DNA from: Bacteroidota bacterium
GTDB taxonomy: Bacteria; Bacteroidota; Bacteroidia; Chitinophagales; LD1
Assembly (NCBI GenBank): GCA_018267385.1
Contig: JAFDYN010000003.1
Span: 136,556 to 200,555 of the forward strand
Direction of reading: 5' to 3'
Length of the DNA: 64,000 nt
Below, piece after piece: positions 9,600 through 18,684 of this stretch. The position numbers and the translations under genes were made by a program. Each line of letters starts with the position of its first letter. Position 1 is the first letter of the stretch. The notes below the pieces were generated by a model that did not search any database, was not told where the DNA came from, and worked only from the letters and a program-made list of their open reading frames with translations.

Positions 9600-11561
9600 T
9601 CAGAGTGGCAGGTAGATATCAAAGCGCGCTCCCGCACCCGGTGAGCCTGTGGCCCTGATCTTGCCACCGTGGTTTTCTACGATCTTCTTGACGATCGCGA
9701 GGCCGATACCGGTACCCTTGTAGTCTGACTTGCTATGCAGGCGCTGGAATACCTCAAATATCCGCTCGCTGTACTGCGGGTCAAATCCGATACCATTATC
9801 CGATATACTGAGGTGGTAATACTGACGCTGCGGATCCGGGCGGTGGCTGTCTGACATGTCTCCTGCTATCTGCTCTGCCCTGATGCTGATCACAGGATCT
9901 ATAGTGATGCGGCTAAACTTGAGTGAATTGCTGATGAGATTGGTAAAGAGCTGGCGAAACTGATAGGCTACTATACGCGGTGTGCCCAGGTCACTACTCT
10001 CTATGGTAGCCCGTGCGGACTGGATGGACTCCTGCAGCTCGGCAGTCACACTCTGTAGCAGCGCATTCATATCTGTTTCCTCAAAAGACTTTTCAGATGT
10101 ATTGGTACGTGCATACTGTAGCAGGTCCTCTATGAGCCGCTGCATCTGCCGCGAGGCAGATTGTATCTTGCTAAAGTACTTCCTGCCGGTATCTGTCAGC
10201 CTGCCCGTCTCCGTCTCGGCTATCAGGTTGGTAAAGATCTCGATCTTGCGCAGAGGCTCCTGCAGGTCATGGCTGGATACATAGGCAAAGCTTTTCAGCT
10301 CGGCATTCATCTGCTCCAGTTCCTTATTTTTCTGCTCTATCTGCGCGGTACGCTCGCGCACCTGGCGCTCCAGCTCCTGCTGGAAGGCTTTCTCCTCGGT
10401 CACATCGCGCAGTGTCCCGATCATAGCCACGGGCTTGCGGTCCTTGTCATAGACCACTTTGCCGTGGGTACGTATCCAGCCCGGAGAGCCGTTAGCCTTG
10501 TGGATGCGGATCTCATAGTAGTAGTAGCCGGTCTCCATAGCCGTGACAAAGGCAGCATTGCGCAGCGGGATATCATCAGGATGCACCTGTTCTACCATGC
10601 GCTGGTGGGTCATAGTCACCTCCGGTGCATGGCCAAATATCATCGCCATCTGCGGGGAATGTGATATGACGTCTGTAGTCAGGTCGAGGTCCCATGTGGC
10701 TAGCCGCGTGGCCTCTACCGCCAGGCGCAGGCGCTGCTCGGCCTGTTCTACTTTGGCGCGGGTCTCTACACGGTCGGTCACATCTATCACAGTACACATG
10801 ATACCGGATATAGTACCATCTACCTCGCGCAGCGGTGCATATTCAAAGTCGAGGTAAAACTTCTTCATCTCGTCGCTGCCCTGCACGTAGGCCACAGCCT
10901 CTTTTTCCTGGTGTACGCGGCCGGTGGTGTACACCTCCCGCAGCAGCTCGGGAAACTTCTGCTCTTTCAGCTCAGGGAAAACATCCAGCAGCTTTTTGCC
11001 CAGCACCTCATCGGGCTGGCGTCGCCATATCTTTTCATACAGCACATTATTGGCCATCTCTATCACATACTCCGGCCCGCGAAAGATGGTCATAGCGATA
11101 GGCGACTGCATGAATACACTGCGAAACTGCTTCTCGCTTTCTGTGAGTAGTTGCTTGCCTCTCACTGTCTCGGTCACTTCATTTGCTATGACGATGATGC
11201 CGGATATGGTGCCGTCACTTTCGCGCAGCGCCTGATAGACAAAGTTGAAATAGGTCAGGTCCTCGCGGCCATGCCGGCGCAGTGTGACGGGAAACTCAAA
11301 ACCATAATACGGACTGCCTGTGCGGTAGACATCGGTCAGCAGCTTTTCTACAAAATCCTTGACCTCAGGGAGTACTTCAAAGAGCGGCCTGCCTACAAAC
11401 TGGTCCTCGCGCCTGTCTACGATAGCCAGGTAGGTATCGTTGGCCATCTCTACCACAAAGTCCGGCCCGCGAAAGATCGTGATGCCTATAGGCGCCTGCC
11501 TGACCACCTCGGCAAAGTCAGGAGTACGGGAGTGAGTAGCGGATACCGGGTCTGGGATCAT
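9600..11561 (-). CDS. PAS-PAS-PAS sensor histidine kinase
   Basis: 653 residues without membrane segments, so a cytosolic sensor. Three PAS domains lie at roughly 13-130, 140-265 and 275-395; the first two share the phrase ITIFRGP(D/E)(F/Y)V. A coiled coil (about 395-425) leads into a HisKA domain with the phosphoacceptor His in SSHDLQEPLRK and a HATPase domain with NLISNSLKFS, DNGIGFD and GTGIGLAIV. This is the bacteriophytochrome-like kinase type. Its ATG overlaps the stop of the upstream response regulator by 4 bases (ATGA), so the two form a two-component pair. The ligand cannot be read from sequence. Confidence 0.88.
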   Translation of the reverse strand: MIPDPVSATHSRTPDFAEVVRQAPIGITIFRGPDFVVEMANDTYLAIVDRREDQFVGRPLFEVLPEVKDFVEKLLTDVYRTGSPYYGFEFPVTLRRHGREDLTYFNFVYQALRESDGTISGIIVIANEVTETVRGKQLLTESEKQFRSVFMQSPIAMTIFRGPEYVIEMANNVLYEKIWRRQPDEVLGKKLLDVFPELKEQKFPELLREVYTTGRVHQEKEAVAYVQGSDEMKKFYLDFEYAPLREVDGTISGIMCTVIDVTDRVETRAKVEQAEQRLRLAVEATRLATWDLDLTTDVISHSPQMAMIFGHAPEVTMTHQRMVEQVHPDDIPLRNAAFVTAMETGYYYYEIRIHKANGSPGWIRTHGKVVYDKDRKPVAMIGTLRDVTEEKAFQQELERQVRERTAQIEQKNKELEQMNAELKSFAYVSSHDLQEPLRKIEIFTNLIAETETGRLTDTGRKYFSKIQSASRQMQRLIEDLLQYARTNTSEKSFEETDMNALLQSVTAELQESIQSARATIESSDLGTPRIVAYQFRQLFTNLISNSLKFSRITIDPVISIRAEQIAGDMSDSHRPDPQRQYYHLSISDNGIGFDPQYSERIFEVFQRLHSKSDYKGTGIGLAIVKKIVENHGGKIRATGSPGAGARFDIYLPL

Positions 11562-12010
11562 ATTTTTTCGTTTAGCACAAACTGCTCAAAGGGCGGCTTG
11601 TCACAGGCACCTGATACGACCAGGTCACAAGCGTGGCCTATCGTAGCGATCAGCGTCTTAAAGCTGCCCGGCTTGCGCACATAGCCACAGGCACCATATT
11701 CATATACGCGCTTCACCACATCAGGATCGAGCGAGGTGGAGACGATGAAGACAGGGATATGACGCAGCGTCGCATCATCTTTGATCTCTGCCAGGCACTC
11801 GATGCCGTTCTTGCGCGGCATATTGATATCGAGAAAAAGTGCATCCGGTATGGACATACCATCCTGCAGGAGATAGTCCATAAGCTGCTCGCCGTTGGTC
11901 GTTTTGTACAAGATCGCATCATGAGGCACCGCTTTCAGCGCTTCTTCAAAGAGCTCGCGGTCTGTCTCGTCATCATCTGCCAGGAGCAACTGGAGCACCT
12001 TTTCATTCAT
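11558..12010 (-). CDS. Single-domain response regulator (Rcp1-like)
   Basis: About 150 residues consisting of one receiver domain. The acidic triad LLADDDETD, the phosphoacceptor Asp in LFLDINMPRKNG, the Thr/Ser in VFIVSTS and the Lys in GYVRKPGS are all present. There is no output domain, as in regulators that partner phytochrome-like kinases. The ATG at 12010 is preferred to a TTG six codons upstream because family members begin near MNEKVLQ. It is translationally coupled to the downstream kinase. Confidence 0.88.
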   Translation of the reverse strand: MNEKVLQLLLADDDETDRELFEEALKAVPHDAILYKTTNGEQLMDYLLQDGMSIPDALFLDINMPRKNGIECLAEIKDDATLRHIPVFIVSTSLDPDVVKRVYEYGACGYVRKPGSFKTLIATIGHACDLVVSGACDKPPFEQFVLNEKI

Positions 12011-12169
12011 TGCCGAAAGATACTCCAAAAACAGATAGCAAAGCGATTTTCAGTCATAATGCTGACCACCGCAGCGTTGTCTTTAAATACAATATCTGCC
12101 GCGAAAGTTTCCTTAAAGTACTCACTCTTGGCCTGTTGTGGGCCTTCACAGGCATTCCCGCCGGAGCTG

Positions 12170-13576
12170 TTATCCCATGTTAAAACCTGTCAAGACCCAG
12201 TTCTTATCGAGGTCTATCACAGGCTCGCCGCAGTAGGTGCAGACATCATCTGTGGTATCATTGTACGGTGCGCCGCAGCTCGGGCACTCGTAGCTGTAGA
12301 CGGTTTCTTTCTCCGGTGTCTGGAGCGATCTGAGGTTTCGCGACAGCGTCATAGAGAAGCTATGCGGAGCCATATCGCCATCCATCAGCTCCAGTTTAGC
12401 GCCATTGGCGCGCACACGCTGGTAGGTAGCCGTGAGGTCAAAGTGCAGGTTCAGCCTTTCGCCCTCAGTATCATAGTGCGTCAGTGATACATCATTCAGG
12501 TAGAGACGGTCAAAGATGAAGCCACCGCTTTGCTTCTTCACCGCCAGGATAGATGCCGCTGTATCCTTATCAGCGAAGCGCGATAGCTTCTTGTCACTAT
12601 CACCTGTGAGTACCTCCATGATCTGCATGAAGACATTGCTCGCCACATCTTCCACGCGCTGCACGGCGAAGAGACTGTCATGCTGCGTGAGCGCTGCGAG
12701 CTGCTGGTCCTTCACCATACTATTATCAGGCGAGTAGTCATCCTCCTGCGTGATCTCGCTCAGCACCCAGTCATAGGCGCCGCTATTGGTCAGGGTGCCG
12801 CAGCCACTACAGCGGCTGATCTCGCCCATCTCCGTCTCAAACGGCGCACCACAGTTAGGGCAGTTGGCCGTATTGTAGAGGTCCTTGTCAGCCTGCACAT
12901 CGCCACGGCGGATAAAGGTCCAGTACTCCGTAGCCTCATCACCTGCGAATGACTCATTGAACTGCGGATATTTGTCACTGATAAAACGGTCATCCATGCG
13001 GAAGCTGATGGCCACATCTGCAGTCTGGTATTTGCCATCGGTATTGACCTTGGCCAGGCGCAGGCCGCGCACCTGTATATTGCTCAGCTTATTGACCTGA
13101 GAGAGTTTATTCATCATGGCAAACTGCGCCGTGTAGCGCTGGTACACGCCATCAGAGATCCACTTGCGCGCATCCTTCAGGTTCTTATTCTGCCAGGCAT
13201 CCTGTATCGTGCGGAAGGAGTTCTCTATCTTCTGAGGTGTCAATCCCTCCGGGAAAGAAGCCGCAGGCGTAGACGGCGCTACATAGGCCTGACTGCCTGC
13301 TTCATTGCCGCCTTTATTCTTGTAATAATTATAGATCACCACAATGCCGATCACCACCAGCACCAGCACGATCTCGCCGCCGCTCAGGCTGCCGCCACCA
13401 CCGCTACCACCGCCATAGCTGTGATAGCCGCCGCTGCTGTGATAGCTGCCACCACCGCCGCCACTGCTGCGACTGCGGCCACCGCCACCGCCGGCACGGG
13501 CGTAGAGATCGGCACCTGTCAGGCTGAGAGATATGAGTAGCAGGATCGCTTTGTAGAAGTAAGACTGGACTTTCAT
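12170..13576 (-). CDS. Tim44-like domain and double zinc-ribbon membrane protein
   Basis: An N-terminal signal sequence (MKVQSYFYKAILLLISLSL) is followed by a Gly/Ser-rich stretch (GGGGGRSRSSGGGGGSY), one transmembrane helix (IVLVLVVIGIVVIYNYYK) and a Tim44-like lipid/protein-binding region around 130-260. Two zinc ribbons follow: CPNCGAPF with CSGC, and CPSCGAPY with CTYC near the C-terminus. The start at 13576 is chosen because it gives a clean signal peptide; the in-frame extension to 13639 crosses a stem-loop. It lies directly downstream of an SPFH gene. That pairing recalls the ydjG/ydjI membrane-stress genes of Bacillus; the comparison is an inference. Confidence 0.7.
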   Translation of the reverse strand: MKVQSYFYKAILLLISLSLTGADLYARAGGGGGRSRSSGGGGGSYHSSGGYHSYGGGSGGGGSLSGGEIVLVLVVIGIVVIYNYYKNKGGNEAGSQAYVAPSTPAASFPEGLTPQKIENSFRTIQDAWQNKNLKDARKWISDGVYQRYTAQFAMMNKLSQVNKLSNIQVRGLRLAKVNTDGKYQTADVAISFRMDDRFISDKYPQFNESFAGDEATEYWTFIRRGDVQADKDLYNTANCPNCGAPFETEMGEISRCSGCGTLTNSGAYDWVLSEITQEDDYSPDNSMVKDQQLAALTQHDSLFAVQRVEDVASNVFMQIMEVLTGDSDKKLSRFADKDTAASILAVKKQSGGFIFDRLYLNDVSLTHYDTEGERLNLHFDLTATYQRVRANGAKLELMDGDMAPHSFSMTLSRNLRSLQTPEKETVYSYECPSCGAPYNDTTDDVCTYCGEPVIDLDKNWVLTGFNMG

Positions 13577-13605
13577 GAGTGTTAGGTTTGGGTATATAGG
13601 CAAAA

Positions 13606-13626
13606 CCCTCTCCGCGGGGGAGAGGG
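13606..13626 (-). terminator. GC-rich stem-loop between SPFH and zinc-ribbon genes
   Basis: Stem CCCTCTCC/GGAGAGGG with a 5-base loop. On the reverse strand it is followed by TTTTG. It lies between the stop of the SPFH gene and the start of the next reverse-strand gene, so it could be a weak terminator or attenuator. The arms also resemble a common dispersed CCCTCTCC repeat. Confidence 0.45.
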
Positions 13627-13645
13627 CTATCAAGATCAAAAAAAA

Positions 13646-14740
13646 TTATCCTACCGGAGGCGGAGGGGGAGGCATCTGGCTGAACACGCTATTGAGCTCT
13701 ACCACATTGCCGGCCTGTGCCCATGCGGCCATACCGGCCTTCCACACCAGTGTCTCACGGGTGAAGGAGCCGCCCTGCGCCATCTGCGCGATCTGCTCCA
13801 GGCTATATGGCCCTGACTGCTGTCCATTCACCGCTGTGAAGAAAGCCATCGGCTGCGGAGGGGGAGGGGGCGTATTCGCATTCTGCTGCGCCTGGTTAAA
13901 GTTATTGGCTACGATATTGCCGAGGCCCACGCCTACGCCTATACCGATGCCTGCACCGCCTATGCCCTCATTGGCCGCGGCGGTCTGTATGCTCTGCGTA
14001 GTGCGAAACTGCGCCAGCTTCTGCATATCCAGCTTATTGAGGCGGGAGTAGTCAAAGATCTCTTTCTTCAGCTCCTCCGGCATCGAGACATTCTCTATCA
14101 GAAACTTCGTAATGGTCAGACCATAGGCCTGAAAATCCTGATTCAGTTTCTCCTGCACCATCGTGCTCAGCTCCTCCAGGTTAGATGCAAATTTCTCTAT
14201 CGGGAAGTTGCCATTGCCCACTGCCGTGGTAAACTTTGTCATGATGAGGCTGCGCAGCTGGCCATTGATCTCATCTGCTGTGTAGAGGCCATTGGTACCG
14301 GCAACCTCTTTGATGAATTTGCCGCCGTCTGTGACGCGATATGCGAAAGAGCCAAAGGCGCGCAGCTCTATCATGCCAAAGCGCTCATCGCTCAGCGTGA
14401 TAGGATTCTTGGTACCCCAGCGCTGGTCTACAAACTGGCGCGTAGAGACGAAGAACACATCCGCCTTGAACGGACTCTCAAAGCCATACTTCCAGCCCTT
14501 CAGCGTGGCCAGTATCGGCATATTCTGCGTCGTCAGGGTGTACATGCCGGGCTGGTACACGTCGGCTATCACGCCCTCATTGAGAAATACAGCCTGCTGC
14601 GACTCGCGTACGGTCAGCTTGGCGTTCATTTTTATCTCATTCTCATAGCGGGGAAACTTCCAGACGATCGTATCGCTCGTATTGTCCGTCCAGTCTATGA
14701 TGTCGATGAACTCATTCTTGAGCTTATCAAAAAATCCCAT
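13646..14740 (-). CDS. SPFH-domain protein with C-terminal GYF_2 domain (YdjI-like)
   Basis: 364 residues. It begins MGFFDKLKNEFIDIIDW and contains an SPFH/stomatin-like core (VFLNEGVIADVYQPGMYTL; a helical segment LDMQKLAQFRTTQSIQTAA). A Gly-rich stretch with several GIG repeats (IGIGVGVGLGN) precedes a proline run and a GYF_2-type module (GPYSLEQIAQMA, ETLVWKAGMAAWAQAG). These proteins are often called virion-core-like or YdjI and are thought to scaffold membrane microdomains under envelope stress. No signal peptide. It is probably co-transcribed with the downstream Tim44/zinc-ribbon gene, 70 bases away. Confidence 0.8.
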   Translation of the reverse strand: MGFFDKLKNEFIDIIDWTDNTSDTIVWKFPRYENEIKMNAKLTVRESQQAVFLNEGVIADVYQPGMYTLTTQNMPILATLKGWKYGFESPFKADVFFVSTRQFVDQRWGTKNPITLSDERFGMIELRAFGSFAYRVTDGGKFIKEVAGTNGLYTADEINGQLRSLIMTKFTTAVGNGNFPIEKFASNLEELSTMVQEKLNQDFQAYGLTITKFLIENVSMPEELKKEIFDYSRLNKLDMQKLAQFRTTQSIQTAAANEGIGGAGIGIGVGVGLGNIVANNFNQAQQNANTPPPPPQPMAFFTAVNGQQSGPYSLEQIAQMAQGGSFTRETLVWKAGMAAWAQAGNVVELNSVFSQMPPPPPPVG

Positions 14741-15046
14741 GTTAGTTGGTTTTGGTTAGTGATGAATGGTAATGGTCACTTGCTCTGGCAATCTTATGAA
14801 AGATTAGTCGAACTGTCAAGCCAAATATTGTAAGGGGCGACATCGATTTTGCGGGGAAATCGGAAGTCTGGGAGGATTTACTGAATTACAGATTTACGGA
14901 ATTACGGATTTATGTAAGCTTCCCCCTGAAACGGTGGAACACTATGGAACACCTGAAACGGTGAAACACTTTGTAACGGGTACTACGCACTAGTCTGCCG
15001 TCAGGCCAATCCGTAAATCCGTAAATCTGTAATTATGTAAATCCCC
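14741..15046. other. 306-base intergenic stretch filled by a composite repeat
   Basis: The part near 14741 holds the untranslated leader of the SPFH gene. From 14874 to 15044 it is occupied by a composite inverted repeat. No coding frame with protein character and no RNA gene was found. Confidence 0.7.
14874..15044. repeat. Composite inverted element, ATTTACGG/ATTACAG units, copy 1
   Basis: Two 37-base arms (14874-14910 and 15008-15044) are near-perfect reverse complements and are themselves built from the unit ATTTACGGAATTACAG. Between the arms is a second short tandem type: CTGAAACGGTG followed by AACAC, twice (about 14926-14981). The right arm ends 2 bases before the stop codon of the reverse-strand PLP gene. 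A second copy with different inner sequence lies at 38405-38605. Confidence 0.85.
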
Positions 15047-15949
15047 TTAAAACCACTCCTTGTAGCCGCACAATCCTTGCAATCCTCCCGTGTGTACCGC
15101 TATGATCCGCGTCCCTCTGGGGAAATAGCCCTTGCTGATCATATCGTAGAGGCCCATCAGCATCTTGCCGGTATAGACAGGCTCCAGTTGCACGAGGTGG
15201 TCCAGTTTGAACTGTTTGATAAAGTCTATCAGCTCCGGCGTGACCCGCGCATAGCCGCCACAGTGATAGTCAAAGGTGATATGCCAGTTGCTAAACTGCT
15301 GCTCTGTATAGTCTGAGACCAGCTGCGTGATGGCAGGGGTGAGGGTGTCCTTGCCCTTCAGCGCAGAGAAGCCTATCACTTTGCGTTTGCCGTACAGGCC
15401 CGCCACGATACCTGCCAGCGTGCCGCCTGTGCCGGAGGCGGTGCAGATATAGTCGTAGTCCTCCTTGATCTCAGCCAGCATCTCTATCACGCCGGGGAGG
15501 GCGAGGATATTGGTGCCGCCCTCAGGTATGTGATAGTGGCGGCCTAGCTGCACGCGCAGGCTCTCTATGCTGTCGGGGTCGTCTTTCAGCCGGTATTGCG
15601 CGCGGTCCATCCAGAGGATGCGCATGCCATTGCGCGCAGCGGTGAGGAGTGTATCTGTAGGCGTATCTGTCGGCTCGCCACGTATGATGCCTATGGTCTT
15701 AAAGCCGAATAGCCGCCCGGCAGCCGCCGTAGCCGCGATATGATTAGAGTATACCCCGCCAAAGGTTAGCAGCGTGTCATGGCCCTCCTCGCGCGCCTCT
15801 ACGAGGTTGTAGCGCAGCTTGCGCCACTTATTGCCCTGTATCTCGGGGTGGGTCAGGTCGTCCCGCTTCAGCCATAGCTCCACACCGTGCTCGGCGATGA
15901 GGCCCTCGCGGATAAGCTGTAGTGGCGTAGGAGCAGGTAGGTGAGACAT
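15047..15949 (-). CDS. PLP enzyme, ACC deaminase/D-cysteine desulfhydrase family
   Basis: About 300 residues of the fold type II PLP family. The lysine of the internal aldimine is in HPEIQGNKWRKLRYN; the phosphate-binding loop is SGTGGTLAG; VYSNHIAATAAAG is the conserved Asn region. Such enzymes release ammonia and pyruvate from D-cysteine or ketobutyrate from aminocyclopropane-carboxylate; the substrate cannot be settled from sequence. The start is the ATG at 15949 (MSHLPAPTPLQ); the upstream in-frame extension overlaps a repeat and lacks family character. Single gene, flanked on both sides by dispersed repeats. Confidence 0.85.
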   Translation of the reverse strand: MSHLPAPTPLQLIREGLIAEHGVELWLKRDDLTHPEIQGNKWRKLRYNLVEAREEGHDTLLTFGGVYSNHIAATAAAGRLFGFKTIGIIRGEPTDTPTDTLLTAARNGMRILWMDRAQYRLKDDPDSIESLRVQLGRHYHIPEGGTNILALPGVIEMLAEIKEDYDYICTASGTGGTLAGIVAGLYGKRKVIGFSALKGKDTLTPAITQLVSDYTEQQFSNWHITFDYHCGGYARVTPELIDFIKQFKLDHLVQLEPVYTGKMLMGLYDMISKGYFPRGTRIIAVHTGGLQGLCGYKEWF

Positions 15950-15968
15950 GGGTGCGAAAGTAAAGTTT

Positions 15969-16056
15969 ACTACACAGAGCACACGGAGTTTTCACAGAGT
16001 TATTTTATATACATCCCAGTGTCCTCCGTGTTTCCTCTGCGACCTTTGTGTAGTGC
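15969..16056. repeat. Inverted element, ACACAGAG/ACACGGAG units
   Basis: The left arm begins ACTACACAGAGCACACGGAG. The right arm, read on the other strand, begins ACTACACAAAGGTCGCAGAG and continues through AAACACGGAGG. About 25 bases separate the arms. It sits between the divergent PLP gene and a kinase gene. Same architecture as the other composite elements but a different unit. Confidence 0.7.
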
Positions 16057-16208
16057 GGGTGATGATGCGTATCAGCACACAGTTCAGCGGAATCAGTGTG
16101 CCGTAGCTACAAAAACGTGTATATTGCAGCTACCGCATCTCTATCCACCTACCCGCCTGAGGCATCGAGCCTCCGTGTATGTCATGGATATAAAACTGCG
16201 GCCACAGC

Positions 16209-17963
16209 ATGGAACCACCTGTACCCGGAGATTTTCCCCCGTTTTTGGAGCAGATCAGCGATGGCTTTCTGGTGCTGGACAGCGCCCTGGAGGTCCGCTA
16301 CTGCAATCGGCGCATCCGTGAGGTGACCCGCCGGGATAGCAGCGCGCTGGTGGGCCGGCATGTGTGGGTGGCTTTTCCCGAGATGATAGGCTCTGCCGTA
16401 CATGACGCAGTGCTGGCAGCAGTAGCTACCGGGGCGCACCAGCAGGCAGATACCTATATGCCTGTGCTGGGCATGTGGCTGCGGTTTCACATCTATCCCT
16501 CGGTGGGGTACTATACTATCTGTATACGTGATGTGACCAGCGCCCATACCGCTACTGAGCTGCTGGAGCAGGAGCGGCGGTTTTCGGAGTCGGTGCTCAG
16601 CAGCCTGCCGGGTATTTTCTATATGTATGACATGACCGGCCGCTTCCTGCACTGGAATGAGAACTTTGAGACCGTATCCGGCTATAGCGCCGCAGAGATC
16701 GCGCAGATGCACCCGCTGGATTTCTTTGGCGGTGAGGAGAAGGCACTGCTGGAGCAGAAGATCAGGGAGGTCTTTGACCGGGAGTGGGCATTTGTAGAGG
16801 CTTCCTTCTTGACGCGCAGCGGGGAGCGTGTGCCGTATTACTTTACCGGCAGGGCTATAGAGTACGATGGTAGACAGTGCCTGATAGGCGTGGGTATAGA
16901 CATCACCGAGCGGCGGCGCTCAGAGGAGCAGTACAGGTATCTATTCAATAACAACCCTGCGCTGATCATCATCTGGGATCCCGCCACCCTGCGCGTACTG
17001 GAGGTCAATGAGGCTGTAAACGAGCGCTACGGCTACACCCGGCAGGAGTACATGGGTATGTCTGTGCTGCAGTACCGCCCGGCAGAGGACCATGACCGTA
17101 TCCTGGCTTTTGCCGCACAGATACTCAGCGGTGAGGTCAGGGTAGCGCGCGGCACCTGGCGACACCTCAAAAAAGACGGTAGCCTGATGTATATGGATAT
17201 CTCCTCGCACCGCATAGACTATGATGGGCGCGTAGCCGTGCTCTCACTGGCCAAAGACATCACCGCGCAGCACCGTGCAGAGGAGCAGCTGCGCAGCAGC
17301 TATGAGGATATACGCCGGCTCAATGCACACCTGCAGACCGTGCGCGAGGAGGAGCGCCTGAGCATAGCCCGCGAGATACATGACGAGCTGGGCCAGCAGC
17401 TCACGGGCCTCAAGATGGATATCTCCTGGCTCTCCCGCCGGCTCTCTGCCGCAGAGGCCCCTGTGCAGGAGCGACTGGCAGAGGTGCTGGCACTGGCAGA
17501 CGATACTATACGCACTGTGCGGCGTATAGCCAGTGACCTGCGGCCCGGCATACTGGAGGACCTCGGGCTGGTAGCTGCGCTGGAGTCGCAGTCGGCAGAG
17601 TTTCATAGGCGTACGGGCATAGCCAGCCTGCTGGAGATAGACCAGCCCGCTATAGACATCCCTCAGGCAGAGGCCATAGGTGTCTTCCGCGTGTACCAGG
17701 AGGCACTGACCAATATTACCCGCCATGCGCAGGCCACCGAGGTACGTACCACAGTGACCTGCGGTGAGGATACGCTGCGTATGACCATCACGGACAATGG
17801 CTGCGGCATGGATATAGACCAAGCGCGGGCCAGCCGCACCTTTGGCCTGGTAGGCATGACCGAGCGTGCCGCTATGCTGGGTGGCTCACTCACACTCGAT
17901 AGCCGCCCCGGCAGCGGCACTACACTCACCCTGTCCATACCCCTACACCTAAACACCACCTGA
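16209..17963 (+). CDS. PAS-containing NarL/DesK-type sensor histidine kinase
   Basis: 584 residues, no membrane segment. Three PAS modules (about 10-105, 120-240, 245-365) precede a HisKA_3 dimerisation domain with the phosphoacceptor His in REIHDELGQQLTGLK and a short HATPase domain (DNGCGMD, FGLVGMTERA, GSGTTLTLSIP). This kinase class phosphorylates LuxR-type regulators. Its stop overlaps the ATG of exactly such a regulator (TGATG at 17963), so the pair is one two-component system. The signal sensed is unknown. Confidence 0.9.
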   Translation: MEPPVPGDFPPFLEQISDGFLVLDSALEVRYCNRRIREVTRRDSSALVGRHVWVAFPEMIGSAVHDAVLAAVATGAHQQADTYMPVLGMWLRFHIYPSVGYYTICIRDVTSAHTATELLEQERRFSESVLSSLPGIFYMYDMTGRFLHWNENFETVSGYSAAEIAQMHPLDFFGGEEKALLEQKIREVFDREWAFVEASFLTRSGERVPYYFTGRAIEYDGRQCLIGVGIDITERRRSEEQYRYLFNNNPALIIIWDPATLRVLEVNEAVNERYGYTRQEYMGMSVLQYRPAEDHDRILAFAAQILSGEVRVARGTWRHLKKDGSLMYMDISSHRIDYDGRVAVLSLAKDITAQHRAEEQLRSSYEDIRRLNAHLQTVREEERLSIAREIHDELGQQLTGLKMDISWLSRRLSAAEAPVQERLAEVLALADDTIRTVRRIASDLRPGILEDLGLVAALESQSAEFHRRTGIASLLEIDQPAIDIPQAEAIGVFRVYQEALTNITRHAQATEVRTTVTCGEDTLRMTITDNGCGMDIDQARASRTFGLVGMTERAAMLGGSLTLDSRPGSGTTLTLSIPLHLNTT

Positions 17964-18586
17964 TGAATATACTCATAGCAGATGACCACGCCATCGTGCG
18001 CAAGGGCCTTATACAGTTGCTCCGCGAGGAGTTTGGCCGGCTCTATGTGGCGGAGGCCGCAGATAGTGCTGAGGTATATCGCATCTTGCGTGACCGCTCC
18101 TGGGATGTGATCTTGCTGGATATCTCTATGCCCGGCCGCAACGGAGTAGAGGTGCTCAAGCAGCTCCGTGCAGAGGGTGTGCGCGCACCCATCCTCATGC
18201 TCAGTATGCACCCTGAGGAGCAGTACGCCCTGCGCGTGCTCAAGGCGGGTGCCTCAGGCTTTCTCAAAAAAGACGCTGCGCCGGAGGAACTCATCACGGC
18301 CATACACCGTGTGCTGAGTGGCCGCCGCTATATCACCGCCTCTCTGGCAGAGCGCATGGCAGAGGAGGCCGCACTGGGCGCTCAGAGCGGACACGAGGCG
18401 CTTTCTGACCGCGAGATGGAGGTATTTATGCTGCTCGCCGCAGGCCGCGCCGTCTCAGAGATAGCCACAGAGATGTCTCTCAGCGTCAATACCGTGAGCA
18501 CCTACCGCACCCGCATACTGGAGAAGCTCCTGCTCCGTACCAATGCAGATATCACCCGCTACGCCATAGACCACCGGCTGCTGTAG
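17963..18586 (+). CDS. NarL/FixJ-type response regulator
   Basis: 207 residues: an N-terminal receiver (IADDHAIVRKG; phosphoacceptor Asp in VILLDISMPGRNG; Lys in GFLKKDA) and a C-terminal LuxR-type helix-turn-helix (LSDREMEVFMLLAAGR, EIATEMSLSVNTVSTYRTRI). A DNA-binding transcription regulator, overlapping the upstream kinase by one base and therefore its likely partner. Targets cannot be read from the window. Confidence 0.92.
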   Translation: MNILIADDHAIVRKGLIQLLREEFGRLYVAEAADSAEVYRILRDRSWDVILLDISMPGRNGVEVLKQLRAEGVRAPILMLSMHPEEQYALRVLKAGASGFLKKDAAPEELITAIHRVLSGRRYITASLAERMAEEAALGAQSGHEALSDREMEVFMLLAAGRAVSEIATEMSLSVNTVSTYRTRILEKLLLRTNADITRYAIDHRLL

Positions 18587-18684
18587 TTTACCCTTTGTAG
18601 TGCAAACCGCTACAATTCTTTCACTGTTGTCACTAAAGACAATAAGGCTTGTGCTCCGTTCCTTTGCATCCACAATCGGGCACA

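Noticed and set aside
9585..9605. Hairpin CTGCC/GGCAG between the sortase and kinase stops
   Set aside because: Short stem, large loop, no T-run on either strand.
12029..12169. 35-codon reverse-strand frame between the response regulator and zinc-ribbon genes
   Set aside because: Basic, low-quality composition, no helix or motif and no promoter; likely chance.
11633..12487. 284-codon forward frame across the response regulator and zinc-ribbon gene ends
   Set aside because: Antisense to two well supported reverse-strand genes; no domain.
13577..13639. N-terminal extension of the zinc-ribbon gene
   Set aside because: It would translate through a stem-loop and displace the signal peptide; the ATG at 13576 fits better.
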